From Armadillidium nasatum (taxonomy: Eukaryota > Arthropoda > Malacostraca > Isopoda > Armadillidiidae): a stretch of 64,000 nt of DNA. The translations under genes and the position numbers were made by a program. Below, one piece after another: positions 1 through 15,601 of the stretch. The notes under the pieces were generated by a model that saw only the letters and a program-made list of their open reading frames with translations, did no database searches and was not told the DNA's origin. Each line of letters opens with the position of its first letter. The stretch's first letter is position 1. The stretch lies in assembly GCA_009176605.1 (NCBI GenBank), contig SEYY01000906.1, positions 38,810 to 102,809 on the forward strand, in the 5' to 3' direction.

Positions 1-35
1 GAAAATAAAAAATAAATATAAAACAAAAATAAAAA

Positions 36-94
<59 letters not shown>

Positions 95-709
95 CCAGAA
101 AAATAACAGAAAGGAAATACAGTTGGTTGGTTGATGAAAAAACATAAAAAAATAACCTATATAAAATATGACAGAAATTAAAAATGAAAGACAAGACTGA
201 TAACAAAAAAATAAAATGCACAATTGAACATTACAAAATTAAAAAATTAAAAGAAAAATTAAAAAATAAATAAAGTTTAAAAAAAAAAAAAAATAATAAA
301 AAATATAAAAGTAGAGATAATGTTAATTATTTTTAATTCTTTAATTTTTTGTTTTTGTCATTATGATGTTATTGTCATTATCTCTACTTTTATATTTTTT
401 ATTATTTTTTTTTTTTAAACTTTATTTATTTTTTAATTTTTCTTTTAATTTTTTAATTTTGTAATGTTCAATTGTGCATTTTATTTTTTTGTTATCGGTC
501 TTGTCTTTCATTTTTAATTTCTGTCATATTTTATATAGGTTATTTTTTTATGTTTTCTCATCAACCAACCAACTGTATTTCCTTTCTGTTATTTTTCTGG
601 AATTTTATTTTTTTTACTGTGGAAATGTCCTCATGAATTTTGGTGCGTTTTTTTTTTTTTTTTTTTTTAATCTTTTTTTATTTTTGTTTTATATTTATTT
701 TTTATTTTC
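1..709. repeat. Long foldback (inverted repeat), Penelope-type
   Basis: Bases 1-322 and about 376-709 are near-exact reverse complements around a 53-base centre, including a unique-looking stretch (91-180 against about 520-604), so this is not only A-run against T-run. The right arm continues into a hammerhead-like core at 740-785 and a short tail before an (AT)n array. The same order (3' UTR, hammerhead core, tail, (AT)n) ends the Penelope-like element at 8747-11268, so I infer two inverted copies of a Penelope 3' region with no coding sequence between them. The left arm runs off the window. Confidence 0.7.
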
Positions 710-739
710 ATCACTTTTAATTTTTGTAATTTTGTTTAA

Positions 740-785
740 TTTTAGCTGAAGATGAATCTAATAGATTCGAAACGTCCTATTATAT
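740..785 (+). ncRNA. Hammerhead-ribozyme-like core 1
   Basis: CTGAAGA at 746-752 fits the CUGANGA core. A 6-bp hairpin follows (754-759 with 763-768, loop AAT), then GAA at 769-771, the self-complementary ACGT at 772-775 and C at 776 as the possible cleavage position. Stem I has three pairs (743-745 with 777-779). Very short stem III hammerheads that work as dimers are known in Penelope-like elements. Activity is not shown; one extra base sits between core and stem II. Confidence 0.55.
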
Positions 786-853
786 ATGTTCGCCTTTGCA
801 CTGGCCTTGATTTTTATCATTAGAATCAGATTCCCTAGGAATACATCATTAGC

Positions 854-1290
<437 letters not shown>

Positions 1291-1291
1291 A

Positions 1292-2596
1292 AAGGGTGGT
1301 TAAATTGTATGGGCCGATGTTGAATGTGAACCACACCTAAACGTCAAGTTTTTTACTGCATTTCATTTGACTTTTTTCAATTTCAGACTTACTCAATTTG
1401 AACCATGGAAAGATACACAATGGAGCAACGTGTTAAAGTTATTCAGGCTTATTATGAAAATGGGCGTTCAAATCAAAATGCATATCGTGCACTTCGTGAT
1501 TTTTTTGGTCAATTTAATCGTCCAAATGTGCGTACAATCGGGAAAAATCGTGAAAAAATTTGAGCAAACCGGGCCTGTAGGAGATTTGAAAAGACCAGTG
1601 CATGCTCGTACAGCTCGTACTGCAGAAAATATTGCTGCTGTTCGCGATAGTGTGGCTGAGGAGCCATCCACTTCAACTCGTCGTCGTGCCCAACAATTGC
1701 ACCTCTCACGCTCGTCGTTGATGAACATTATGCATAAAGACTTGCATTTAAACGCTTACAAGGTGCAATTGACTCAAGAACTAAAGCCTCTTGACCATAC
1801 AAAACGTCGTCAATGGTCAGAATGGTGGCAAGAAATGGCAACAGTGGATGATCAATTTTCGAGGAAAATCATCTTCAGTGATGAGGCACATTTTCACCTC
1901 AGTGGATTCGTCAATAAGCAGAATTGCCTCATTTGGGCGAATGCTAATCCAAGAGTGATTGTCGAAAAACCAATGCACCCACAAAGAGTGACTGTTTGGT
2001 GTGGTTTATGGGCTGGCGGCATCATCGGGCCGTATTTTTTCCAAAATGAGGCCGGTCAGGCAGTTACTGTGAATGGTGTTCGCTATCGTGAGATGATAAC
2101 GAACTTTTTATGGCACGAATTGGAAGGTATGGATGTGGACGATATGTGGTTTCAACAGGACGGTGCTACTTGCCACACAGCTAAAGAAACAATGGCCATT
2201 TTGCGCGACAAATTCAATGGCCGTGTTATCTCACGTGGTGGCGATGTCAATTGGCCGCCAAGATCATGTGATTTGACACCGTTGGACTTCTTTCTTTGGG
2301 GTTATTTGAAAGAAAAGGTGTACGTCGATAAGCCAGCAACAATTCAAGAGCTAAAGGATGAGATAATTCGGCACATTAACGGCATAGAACCCCAATTATG
2401 CCTCAGCGTCATCGAAAATTTGGACCATCGGATGGAGGTGTGCCGCCGAGGTCGCGGCGGCCATTTGGCCGATATTTTGTTCCATACATAATTGAACCAT
2501 ACCATATTATCATAATAAAAAGAAATGACAATAAATTCCTAAGTAATTTGTGTTTTATTCAAAATCAACATCGGCCCATAAAATTTAACCACCCTT
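1292..2596 (+). mobile_element. DD41D Tc1/mariner-type DNA transposon, complete ends
   Basis: The element is 1305 bp with terminal inverted repeats of about 30 bp: the left end begins AAGGGTGGTTAAATT and the right end is its complement, with one mismatch in the first 30 bases. It is flanked by the TA duplication at 1290-1291 and 2597-2598. One transposase gene fills it. It lies at the edge of an (AT)n array, which offers many TA targets. The intact ends and a nearly intact gene suggest a young copy. Confidence 0.93.
1405..2491 (+). pseudogene. Mariner-type transposase, one frameshift
   Basis: This is a DDD transposase that would cut and paste the surrounding element in the nucleus. The start is the ATG at 1405 (MERYTMEQRV), which opens the N-terminal helix-turn-helix region. 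That frame stops at 1561 because the A-run at 1543-1547 has one base too many; the other frame then continues open to the stop at 2491. Catalytic Asp codons are at 1880 (SDEAHF), 2159 (QQDGATCH) and 2285 (TPLDFF). The last two are separated by 41 residues, which places it in the DD41D group of the Tc1/mariner superfamily and not in classical DD34D mariner. About 350 residues is normal for the family. The single defect sits in a homopolymer, so it may be a real mutation or a sequencing error. Confidence 0.9.
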
Positions 2597-2598
2597 TA

Positions 2599-4755
<2,157 letters not shown>

Positions 4756-4768
4756 CAAGGTTCGTTTT

Positions 4769-5023
<255 letters not shown>

Positions 5024-5027
5024 CTCT

Positions 5028-6217
5028 GGTGGGCAAAGGCCAGAGGCCTACCAAATTTCCACCAGAGAAAGGAGCAAATCGGGATTCTGGTTAGATTAAA
5101 GGCCAACATGTCCCGAGACAGTGTTTGAAGGTGTGTAAGTCATAGGAAATTGGGAAAATAGATGAAGGGAGTGTGTTCCAGAATGTACCAGTAGAGTACA
5201 TGTAAGATTGGGCATAAGGTTAAGTTTGGGATTTGAGAGTTTGACAGAGAAAAAATGAGACTGTGTAGGAAGACGTGTCGCAGGAGCACTTCTCAAAGGA
5301 GGAGGTATGCGACGAGAGAATTCGAAAGAGCATTGTTCGTTGTAACAATTAGAAGAGCAGAAATAGATTTGAAAGAATTAGGGTAAGTAGGAGAGTTGAT
5401 AAGACGAAAAGTACTAGACCCCATCATTTCCAGGAGAGCTGTATGAGTGGATCCACTCCAGATGTGTGAGATGTACCCTATACAGGGGCGAAAAACACCA
5501 TTATAAAGAGCAAGAAACTGGAGTGGTGTAAATTAGTTTTGAAGGCGCCTCAGACACCCAACCTCTTAGAAGCTTGTTTAGAAAGAGAAGTAATGTGATC
5601 TTTCCAAGAAAGATCACGATAAAAAGAAGCACCGACAATATTAAGGAGAGATGAAGGTTTGAATTGTGTTTTTATGAAGAAGATATCATAGTTGTGTGGA
5701 AGATTGTGTCGAGTAGAGAGATGGAGGAATTGATGTTTTTGGGGCATTTAAAACTACCATGTATTCTCTTCCCCAATTTGAAATTGGGAGATAAATCAGA
5801 GGATAGTTGCTCCAAGGCTACCCTCCTTGCGTCTATTAACTGTTGTTTGGAGAGGCTCCTTTCAAACTATAAAGAGTAATGAAGGGTGGAGTCATCGGCA
5901 CAGAAGTGGATAGGAGATGAAGTAACAAAGAGAAGGTCATTAATGAAGACCAGAAAAAGTGTTGGTGATAGGACAGACCCTAAAGGAACACCAATATTAA
6001 GAGATTTAAAGGAAGAACGGTGGGTCTCTACAACAGCTGGTATAGGACGACCAGAAAGGAAATCAGAGAGAAGGCCACAGAGAAAAGGATAGATTCCGAA
6101 AGAGGGAAGTTTGGAAATCAAAGCTTTGTGCCAGACTCTATTGAAAGCTTTCGATATGTCCAGCAAAAGATTCACCGAAATACCGAAGAGTGGAGGACCA
6201 AGGGTCAGAGAGTCTAG
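5028..6217 (-). mobile_element. LINE family B, copy B1 (3' fragment, decayed)
   Basis: The 3' half of a Jockey/CR1-like LINE, read from 6217 down. It keeps LDISKAFNRVWH near 6150, VPLGSVLSPTLFLVFIND near 6000-5940, CADDSTLHYS near 5900, the thumb region to about 5550 and the conserved 3' hairpin at 5030-5055. In this copy the second Asp of the AFD motif is Asn and YADD has become CADD, and there are frame breaks, so it is inactive. It is cut off at 6217 in mid reverse transcriptase. Its 3' tail is AAT repeats followed by AT repeats. Confidence 0.85.
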
Positions 6218-6349
6218 AAATTTTAGTCAGTTACTGAAATTGTTCAAAAATTTGAATGATTTTTTATATATATTGTCGCAAATTTTACATTTTACAAGAA
6301 ACAAAAAAAGTGAGGTATACTTTTCTTTTTACTTCAATTTGACACCTTC

Positions 6350-6393
<44 letters not shown>

Positions 6394-7039
6394 GAATTTG
6401 ATAAAAATTTCCGAAAACATAGAGAAAGAGTATAGCTAAAGTTTGACTGTCCATATTTTTATATCTATTCCTGAAAAAAATTTATGATGTTTTGAATTTT
6501 AAGAAATTTTTTTTTAAAATGTTCAATTTTTTTTTTAATTTTACCTCAAAACGTGTGCTTAGGGAAACATATCTAGGATACCTCATTATGATATTTAGCT
6601 GTACCCTTCTTCTAGAATTCCTGAAAATTTGAACAAGTTCGGTCAAGAAAATAAAAGTTATGAAGGAAAAAGTGATAGGGAATGTATTTCCGAATCTATA
6701 AAAGTTACAGAAATTTGACAAGAATTCGAAAATGCGCATCTCGCCCAATAATGAAGATTCCATTTTTTTGTACTTTATATAGTAAATAATTTTATTCCAG
6801 AATATTATAATCTACAAAAAAAAGTCGATGAAAATGTTCTGACCTACTTAATGAAAAAAAAGAGCTTTTGGTATTGTAAGTTGGGTTCACGGGTCCATAG
6901 TGTTTGACACCCATTCTCTGAGCAGTTAAAGATTCTATGGTACATTCACACCTCCACATTTGTTTGCTCTGTATAAGGGTTGCTTTCATTTCTGTTATTT
7001 ATATTGTAAACCAGATATATGAGATGGTTTCACAATTCA
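6218..7039. other. AT-rich stretch without a recognisable gene
   Basis: Contains a poly-T run at 6352-6390 and short open frames without recognisable motifs. It lies between truncated LINE B1 and the inverted end of the large transposon; its innermost part may belong to that transposon. Confidence 0.4.
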
Positions 7040-7754
7040 CATTAATGTGGTCGCAAAATATTGCGGGAAGATTTTTTCCTTGTATCTTTGTCAAACACCT
7101 GTAAAAAATGGCCTATTGGGGTAAAAATGAGATTGTCAAAGTTTTAGCTCGATCGGGTAACGGTAAGACTTGCCTCATCAGCCCTAAAAGATTAAAAAAC
7201 ATCTATTTTTCTTTTTAAAAAAATGAAGGTTTTGTGTTTTAAAGTTAGAATGGTTTATCCTAGAAACGTGTTTTTTTTTTTTTAGTGGAAAATGTTTATG
7301 GCTTCAATTTTAGTTTCGCAGCTTATTTGACAAACGTATAGATTGGAAGATATTTTGCTTTTACCAGGAACGGTACTGTTCCGAACCTGGAAAGTAGACT
7401 ATCCAAAAAAAGAAAGTGAAAATACGCTTAAGAAGATAATTTGTTTCTTCTTTTAATGTCTTTCTACTATTTTTGAGTTATTTAGCATCAAAAAGTTCAA
7501 GTAAGACACTTTTTAAAAAATAGTTTTTCAACCAGGTAGGAGAATGAAAGGAGTGGGATAAAAGGGATGGAGGGGAGGAAGGAAAAAAATTATTATCAAA
7601 CCATATGAATTTAAAACACTGAACTTAATTATTACCAAAACAATCTTCAAAAATAGCAAGTAGGAACATCAGAACAGATTTATGTCTAAATTAAATGTTA
7701 ATTACAAATTAATAATAATATATAATAATAATAATAATAATAGGTAAGTTGGTC

Positions 7755-8750
<996 letters not shown>

Positions 8751-8836
8751 TGAGATAGCTTCGTTTCTTGTGATCTTCAATCTAATCAGAAAGGTTAAAG
8801 CCAACACCAAGGGTTTCCACATATCATTTATTACAG

Positions 8837-8880
8837 TGGGAACGTTTCAAACCTTAACGCGGTCCGTCCTCAGCACAATC
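8837..8880 (-). ncRNA. Hammerhead-like core 2, left arm of PLE2
   Basis: On the minus strand, CTGAGGA (8873-8867), a GGACC/GGTTT stem, GAA (8848-8846), self-complementary ACGT (8845-8842), then T. This is the inverted twin of the copy at 11171-11216; its stem I is less perfect (one pair, then a mismatch). Confidence 0.5.
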
Positions 8881-8952
8881 TAAGTTCTAAAAATTTCTAA
8901 TTTAAAATATAAACCAAATATAAATTCTTTAACTATATATAAAATACTAAAA

Positions 8953-9145
8953 AATTTTTTTTTTCACCATACCCCAGGTAGGACTTTCGTCCTGTCAGTA
9001 GGATCTTCCGAGGAAGATCCTTGGGTTTCTTGGGCCCACGGCGGATACCGCTGGCTGGGCCAGGCCTATCGCGGATGCCGGAGATTATTTGTTATAACAG
9101 CTGGCTTTTCTTTCACTTTACCGCTGAACCACTTTTTACATAAAA
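8953..9145 (-). mobile_element. SINE with tRNA-like head and target duplication
   Basis: A 193-bp insertion found by comparing the two PLE2 arms: the right arm lacks it. It is flanked by the 12-base duplication AAAATACTAAAA at 8941-8952 and 9146-9157. On the minus strand it begins near GTGGTTCAGCGG, a match to the RNA polymerase III A box (TGGTTCAGCGG), and ends in an A-rich tail. The body contains a 9-bp stem hairpin near 9000-9020. No clear B box is visible. Confidence 0.75.
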
Positions 9146-9304
9146 AAAATACTAAAATAATAATAATATATTGCAGTAAAATAATAAAAATATAAGAATA
9201 ATATTGATATTAAAATAACATAAAGAAAAACCAAGACTAAAGTCGAAATTTTGCAACACCAAGAAATATTAAAAGGCTGGACTATTTTGGGAAAAAGGAC
9301 TTCA

Positions 9305-9628
9305 TCATTTTGTGAAAAGAACAGTAGAAGAAGCTTGATCATTTAAGGATGGGGAATGAGTTTTTATATATAAAGACTCCAATATCCTACGATCAAGAAG
9401 GGAAGACGAATGTCGGAGTATAGAGAAATCGGAAGAAGAAAACGGATGGGTATCTCCATGGTCTCTTAGGGTAGAGTGTTCCGGAGAAGAAAGAATAAGG
9501 TCAGTTCTGAAGGAAACTCCTCTATGTTTATCAATCCTCACTTTTAATTGTAGACCAGTTTGGCCTACATACGCCGCATTACAGCTGGCACACTTAAATA
9601 AGTAAATTAATGAGGATCTGAGAAACAT
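9305..9628 (-). pseudogene. PLE2 GIY-YIG endonuclease domain
   Basis: C-terminal nuclease domain of a Penelope-type polyprotein, which nicks target DNA for retrotransposition. The open segment shows YLFKCASCNAAYVGQTGLQLKVR: the AYVG block is the GIY-YIG signature after a Cys-x2-Cys pair. IDKHRG follows, then a conserved-looking RRILESLYIK with the catalytic Glu, and a stop (TGA) at 9305. It is separated by one frame break near 9630-9640 from the reverse transcriptase upstream on the same strand. Confidence 0.85.
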
Positions 9629-9641
9629 TGGGATAGATTCC

Positions 9642-10970
9642 TTATGTCTGAAGAAAGTGTGAATTGAGAGAGTTATAATTTATAAGAATAAACTGGCACT
9701 GGGGGAATGTTGATTCAAGAACAGTAAGAATATTTTTGTTAATAAGTTGGGACGCAAGAGATCCTATAAAAGGAAGTTTTAGATATATTTTTTGTTTAGG
9801 AACAGTAGGAAAAAGATGAGTAGGTCTAAAGATATTAACGAGTAACTCGTTAATACTTTTTTCTACTTGGAACTTAGGGAATAAATTAAAATGGAAAAGA
9901 ATTTTAATAAATTCCATCTCTTTATGGAATAAATGCCAGTCAGAGCAAATTTTAAATGCTCTATAGATTCTAGATCTTAGGTCTGATAGAATAAACTTAA
10001 GAGGTATGTTGCTGAAATAGTTTGTAGCAAGAAGGGTAGAAGTAGGTTTTCTATAAACAGATGTTTTAAATATGTTGTTAATATGAGTAACATATACATC
10101 AAGAAAGGATATGGAATTATTAACTTCTTGTTCCATGATGAATCTCATGCTGTTGTGTCTCTCATTCATATACTGTAGAAACAAATTGGCATGATCTTTC
10201 TCCTTGAAAACTACGAAGCAAGTCTTCCATGTAGCGGCGATAGAGAAGGGGTTTGAATAGAGTGGGGCATTGCCTGATCCATTGTTTTTCATAATAGCAG
10301 AGAAAGCTATTTGCAAAAGCAGAACCTAAAGGAGAGCCCATAGCCATACCATCAATTTGGCTATATAGTTCCCCTTCGAAAAGGAATATAGAATCTTCAA
10401 CAGACAATTTTAAAAGTTTGGTGAAGGAGGGAAGATCCATTCCCATTATGTTTTGATTATTGTGAAATAATTCATTAGTTATTATGTTGATGGTTTCAGA
10501 TATAGGAAGATTTATATATAAAGATTCAATATCAAAGCTTGTCATGAAGCAAGTGCCAAAAGAAGAAGAATTTAGGCCATTGATAAAGTTGAAAGTGTCT
10601 GACAAGGTATATTCATTTTTAGTTAGAGGATCTAAGATAGGAACAAAAAAATTGGCAAGATTGTAGTTTTACAGAGTTAATAGAAGAAAGGATAGGTCGT
10701 AGTAAAATATTAGGTTTGTGTATTTTAGGAAGGCCGTATAGAACACCTGGAACAGACCCAGAAGTAAAGAGGTTGTTGTAATTTTCAGTTAAAATATTCC
10801 TTGAAGATAACGAACGTAGAAAGGTATTTATTTTATCTTCAAGTTTTAAAGCGTATTTAAAGATGTTTGTATTTAATTTTTTAAATTTTGATGTATGTGA
10901 AAGAAGTTATTTCATTTTAGTAATGTAATCATTTCTATTCATTATAACAACTCTGGAACCTTTATCCAAA
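9642..10970 (-). pseudogene. PLE2 reverse transcriptase, 5'-truncated
   Basis: Penelope-type reverse transcriptase. Blocks in order: LDKGSRVVIMNRNDYI near 10970, a stop near 10905, GVLYGLPKIHKPN near 10760-10710 (the PLE signature), SFDIESLYINLP near 10530 (motif A, Asp kept), DGMAMGSPLGSAFAN near 10330, and YRRYMEDLL near 10240, where the YVDD catalytic box has become YMED. A frameshift near 10200-10220 leads to SISFLDVYVTH and SVYRKPTST near 10030-10100. The altered catalytic box, the stop and the frameshifts make this copy inactive. The N-terminus is replaced by the inverted 3' UTR. Confidence 0.85.
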
Positions 10971-11170
10971 AATAGTCCAGCCTTTTAATATTTCTTGGTG
11001 TTGCAAAATTTCGACTTTAGTCTTGGTTTTTCTTTATGTTATTTTAATATCAATATTATTCTTATATTTTTATTATTTTATTGCAATTATTATTATTATT
11101 TTAGTATTTTATATACAGTTAAAGAATTTATATTTGGTTTACATTTTAAATTATAAATTTTTAGAACTTA

Positions 11171-11216
11171 GATTGTGCTGAGGACGGACCGAGTTAAGGT
11201 TTGAAACGTTCACACT
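11171..11216 (+). ncRNA. Hammerhead-like core 2, right arm of PLE2
   Basis: CTGAGGA at 11178-11184, stem II GGACC (11186-11190) with GGTTT (11198-11202), GAA 11203-11205, palindromic ACGT 11206-11209, then T 11210 as the possible cleavage base. Stem I is four perfect pairs: TGTG 11174-11177 with CACA 11211-11214. This is the best-formed of the cores in the window. It resembles the minimal hammerheads known in Penelope-like elements; activity untested. Confidence 0.62.
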
Positions 11217-11266
11217 GTAATTAATGATATGTGGAAACCCTTGGTGTTGGCTTTAACCTTTCTGAT

Positions 11267-12043
<777 letters not shown>

Positions 12044-12047
12044 TATG

Positions 12048-12081
<34 letters not shown>

Positions 12082-12194
12082 CATCACCACCACTCACGGG
12101 CAAAGCCCTATTCAAGGAGGGGGTGTTAAAAAAGTAAAAATAAAAGTAAAAGAGCACAAAATCCAGAAAATAAAAACCACCCCACAGTACCCAC

Positions 12195-13546
12195 CTAACG
12201 CAAATTTCTTAGGTGAGCGCAGACGCTGGCTTTAAAGAAATTGAGATTAAATGAGGAGGGAAATACGGAAGATGGAAGGGAGTTCCACAAAACAGAGGTG
12301 GCAGGAAAGAAAGAGGCACCACAGCGGACAAGCCTTGAGTTGCCTATGTCCACGCAAAATTGATGCGCGGACATTTCACCCATTGTGCTGCGAGGACGCC
12401 GTAAAGGGGGAGGTACACGGGTGGATAGTTCCCTCAAGCATTTGCCGCTGTAGTACCTATAGAAAAGAGACAAGGCACCAACATCCCGTCGCAAAGATAA
12501 AGAATCAGGAGAATTAGAAAGAGAGGGAGAGTTTATAAGTCTCCTAGCCTTTGAGTCAACCCTATCCAAAAGCCGGGTGAAACCTGAGCCACCCCAGATA
12601 TGAGAGCAGTACTCCATACAAGGGCGGATGAGACCCTTGTATAATTGGAGCAACTGCGAAGAAGAAAAAAATTCTCGCAGTCTAAACAGAACTCCCAGCT
12701 TCTTTGAGGCCGGCCTAGCAACCATTGTGATATGAGGTTTCCAAGACATTTTTTTGTTTATGTGAAGGCCAAGGATGTTTATATTGTCAACAGGAGAGAC
12801 GGGAGAACCATCGAAAGAAATAGAAAAGTTAGGAGGTGTCTTTGAGAGGGAGATTTCTAGAAGTTGAGTTTTTAAAGAGTTGAATTTCACAAGGTTGAGA
12901 TGATCCCACTGGGAAATTCTATCCAGATCTGCAAGAATGGAATCGGAAGGATTTAGACGAGAAGCAACTCTAGATGAAAAGGAAGGAGCAGATTTGAAAT
13001 GAGTAGAAGAATGGAGGGTTGAGTCATCGGCATATGAATGTATAGGGTTAGATGAACAGCTGAGAAGATCATTAATGAAAAGTAAGAATAGAGTAGGAGA
13101 CAAGACAGAACCCTGAGGAACACCACTATTGACAGGAAAGGAAGAAGAAGTCGCTCCATCAACAACAGCTGAAATGGAACGATTAGAAAGAAAACTAGAC
13201 ATAAGTAAGCAAAGAGAAGGAGGAAACCCAAAGGAGGGTAGCTTGGAAAGCAGTGACGCATGCCATACCCGGTCAAACGCCTTAGATATGTCAAGCGCCA
13301 CCACACAAGTCTCCCCATGGTCCCTAAGGGCAGAAGACCATAGATCTGTGAGATAGGAAAGTATATCACCAGTAGACCTCGAACGTCGAAAACCATACTG
13401 ATGATCAGAAAGAAGGGAATGAGATTCCAGATGATCTAAGAAGTGAGAGTTAAGAAGGGTTTCAAAGATCTTAGACAGAATACAAGTGAGAGCTATAGAA
13501 CGATAGTTGGAAGGATCAAAGCGGCTACCTTTCTTCGGAATAGGTT
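12195..13546 (-). pseudogene. LINE A2 reverse transcriptase and C-terminal region
   Basis: The frame is open from after a TAA near 13547 to the stop at 12195. Blocks: LLSDHQYGFRRSRSTGDI near 13420-13370, VALDISKAFDRVWH near 13300 (motif A with catalytic Asp), NSGVPQGSVLSPTLFLLFIN near 13130-13070 and SYADDSTLH near 13035-13010 (catalytic YADD). The connection and thumb follow (KKMSWKPHIT, SHIWGGSGFTRLLDRVDSKA near 12590-12545), then ATSVLWNSLPSSVFP near 12290-12250. It copies element RNA at the nicked target in the nucleus. Only the upstream breaks prevent a full protein. Confidence 0.88.
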
Positions 13547-14680
13547 ATACTATTGCGCGCTTCCAACACTGAGGGAAAATACTAGTATTGAGGCATAGAG
13601 AGAAAGGTTGAACGAGGGACGGAGCCAGCTCAGAGGCGCACTCCCTTAAAACTCGGGGAGGAACGCCATCCGGGCCGCTTGCTTTCCTAACGTTCATTGA
13701 TTTCAGAAGCCCATGCACCTGGTCAAATGAAATCGCAGGCAAAGACATCTGAGGGGAGAAGAAGTAGGAGGAGGATTGCCGGAGTCGTCCAGGGTAGAAT
13801 TAGAGGAGAATAGGAGGCCGAAGAGATTAGCCTTTTCAGTTGGAGTGTTAGCAACAGAACCATCAGAGCGAATAAGAGGAGGAAAGGAAGATTTACAGAA
13901 ATTGTTGGAGATGTTTTTGGCAAGAGGCCAGAAAGATTTTTCAGTAGGAGAATTTAGGAGCTCAGCACACCTTCGTTTGGTGAAAGTCTGCTTTGCTCGT
14001 CGAAGAATATCCCTGCAACGATTCCCGATCTGAATGAAAATTAGCTAGAGTGATAGGAGAAGGAGAATTTTTCCCACTCTCGATACGCGATGTCTCTAGC
14101 CTGAATGGCACGAGAACAAGCATGATCGAACCATGGATTTTGAGGAGAGAAAGATTTAGTTGAAGAAGGAATGAACCTGCTCATCCCATCAACGATTACG
14201 GCCCCACCTTATCGGCAGAGACCGAAGCGTCTTCAGAGACAAAGCAGTCACTCCAGGAATAGTTAGCGTAGAAGCAACGCAAAGCCCCCCAGTCAGCCCG
14301 ATCAAAGTGCCAGAAGATACGCTTAGGGCAGGGTTGGAGCAGTTGGAGAGAAAGCATGAAAATTAAGACAAATTAGATTGTGGTCGGAGTTACCAATAGG
14401 TGCGAAGATAGCATATTTATAGAGAGAAGGACTAGTAGTGAAGCATAAATCAAGAGTGTTCAAGAATTGGTTGGGACGATCTGGAATGTGTGTTGGTTCT
14501 TTAATCAGTTGCTCCAGATCGTTGAGAATGCTGAATGATTCGGCCTCCTCTCCCCCTGAATCGGTATGAGAGGAACCTAGCCATTCAGTGTTGTGTACGT
14601 TGAAATCCCCTAAATAGAGGACCTCAGAATTTGGATGCGAAGATGTAACAGTCTCGTGAGAAGTAGTTAGGTACTCAAAA
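13547..14680 (-). pseudogene. LINE A2 spacer and endonuclease C-terminus, frame-broken
   Basis: Readable on the minus strand in alternating frames: YLGDFNVHNTEWL near 14610-14570 (catalytic GDFN), IGNSDHNLICL near 14400-14360 (SDH box), HFDRADWGALRCFYANYSW near 14310-14255, SFSPQNPWFDHA near 14150-14115 and VHGLLKSMNVRKASGPDG near 13715-13665. This region joins the apurinic endonuclease to the reverse transcriptase. Confidence 0.75.
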
Positions 14681-15058
14681 AAAGGTAGAAAAATCTGTTC
14701 TATTAGGAGAACAGTAGCAGAAGCACAAGATTATTGAAGTGGTAGGAAGAAAGATTTTAAGCCACAGAACATCGAAGTTAGGAGATTCAAGATTCACAAG
14801 ACGTGTTACCGGAGTGTTGGTGTTAACATAGGCACAAACTCCACCCTTAGAACGGAAATTATGAAACAAGTTATAGTTAGATATATTATAAAAGTTAGAA
14901 GAGGAATTCTTTGATATCTGGGTCTCAGACAAGAGTAAAAGGTTAGGATGAGAATTAGAGAGATGGTATTCCACAGAAGCTAAGTTAGAGTATAAGCCAC
15001 GGATGTTGGTGAAGTGTATAGAGAATCCACGTCTGCGCACACCAGCCATTCTGCACAA
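14675..15058 (-). pseudogene. LINE A2 endonuclease, N-terminal half
   Basis: Apurinic/apyrimidinic-type endonuclease of a non-LTR retrotransposon. It shows FTNIRGLYSNLASVEYHL (first strand and Asn), LLLLSETQIS (catalytic Glu) and GGVCAYVNTNTPVTRL. The likely start is the ATG at 15058 (MCRMAGVRRRG). The frame is lost near 14675 and continues in another frame with the GDFN box. Confidence 0.82.
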
Positions 15059-15601
15059 ACACTTACAATCAGAATAGACAAATAAAGAGCCAATCTAACA
15101 AACTTACAAACACAAACAATCACAAGAGCAAACAGACAGACAAACGAAGAGACAAACAAAACAAAGTAAAACCGAAATAATACTTACGTTAAAAGCAAAT
15201 ATTAAAACGTTAAAATTAATTATGGAGCTATATAGCTATAAAACTATTTCAATTTAAAACAAAATAATCACTAGAAACCTATCTTAAATTTTTATCAACC
15301 GCTTGTTAATCCCGTTGTAAATTAAACCACTATAGATACTAAATTTTAAAACACAGAAAAATTGATTAACACAAATTTATTTAGTAGATAAACAATTAAT
15401 TATAAACGATTAAAAGCACGGATACACTAAAATGCACTAAAACACAAATTAAAACACTTAAGATGAAAAAAAGCACAAACACAACATGGAGAACACTCAG
15501 ACACAACCTTTCACCATGAAACCTAGCACTAATTTCAATGTGATTCCTCTTCTTCTAAATTACTGTTTGTGCTTAAAAGTTTCATTTCTACATCTTCGTA
15601 A

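Larger units (their letters stand above)
12044..15540 (-). mobile_element. LINE family A, copy A2 (near full length)
   Basis: A Jockey/CR1-like LINE read from about 15540 down to an A-tail (T-run on the plus strand, about 12050-12078). Order: 5' UTR (15059-15540, boundary approximate), endonuclease, spacer, reverse transcriptase, C-terminal region ending at 12195, then a 3' UTR with a GGGCTTTGCCC hairpin near 12098-12115. It is inserted in the gene of the large transposon, between its first two coding segments. Stops and frameshifts near 13547, 13750-14050 and 14675 make it defective, but motif A and YADD are intact. Confidence 0.85.

Noticed and set aside
8990-9020. Additional hammerhead in the SINE (CTGACAGGACGAAAGTCC)
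   Set aside because: The core lacks the CUGANGA spacing and the GAAA lies inside the loop of a simple hairpin.
12251-12517. Plus-strand frame rich in Arg/Lys/Cys, and similar plus-strand frames across minus-strand LINEs
   Set aside because: Shadow of the LINE A2 C-terminal coding region on the opposite strand.
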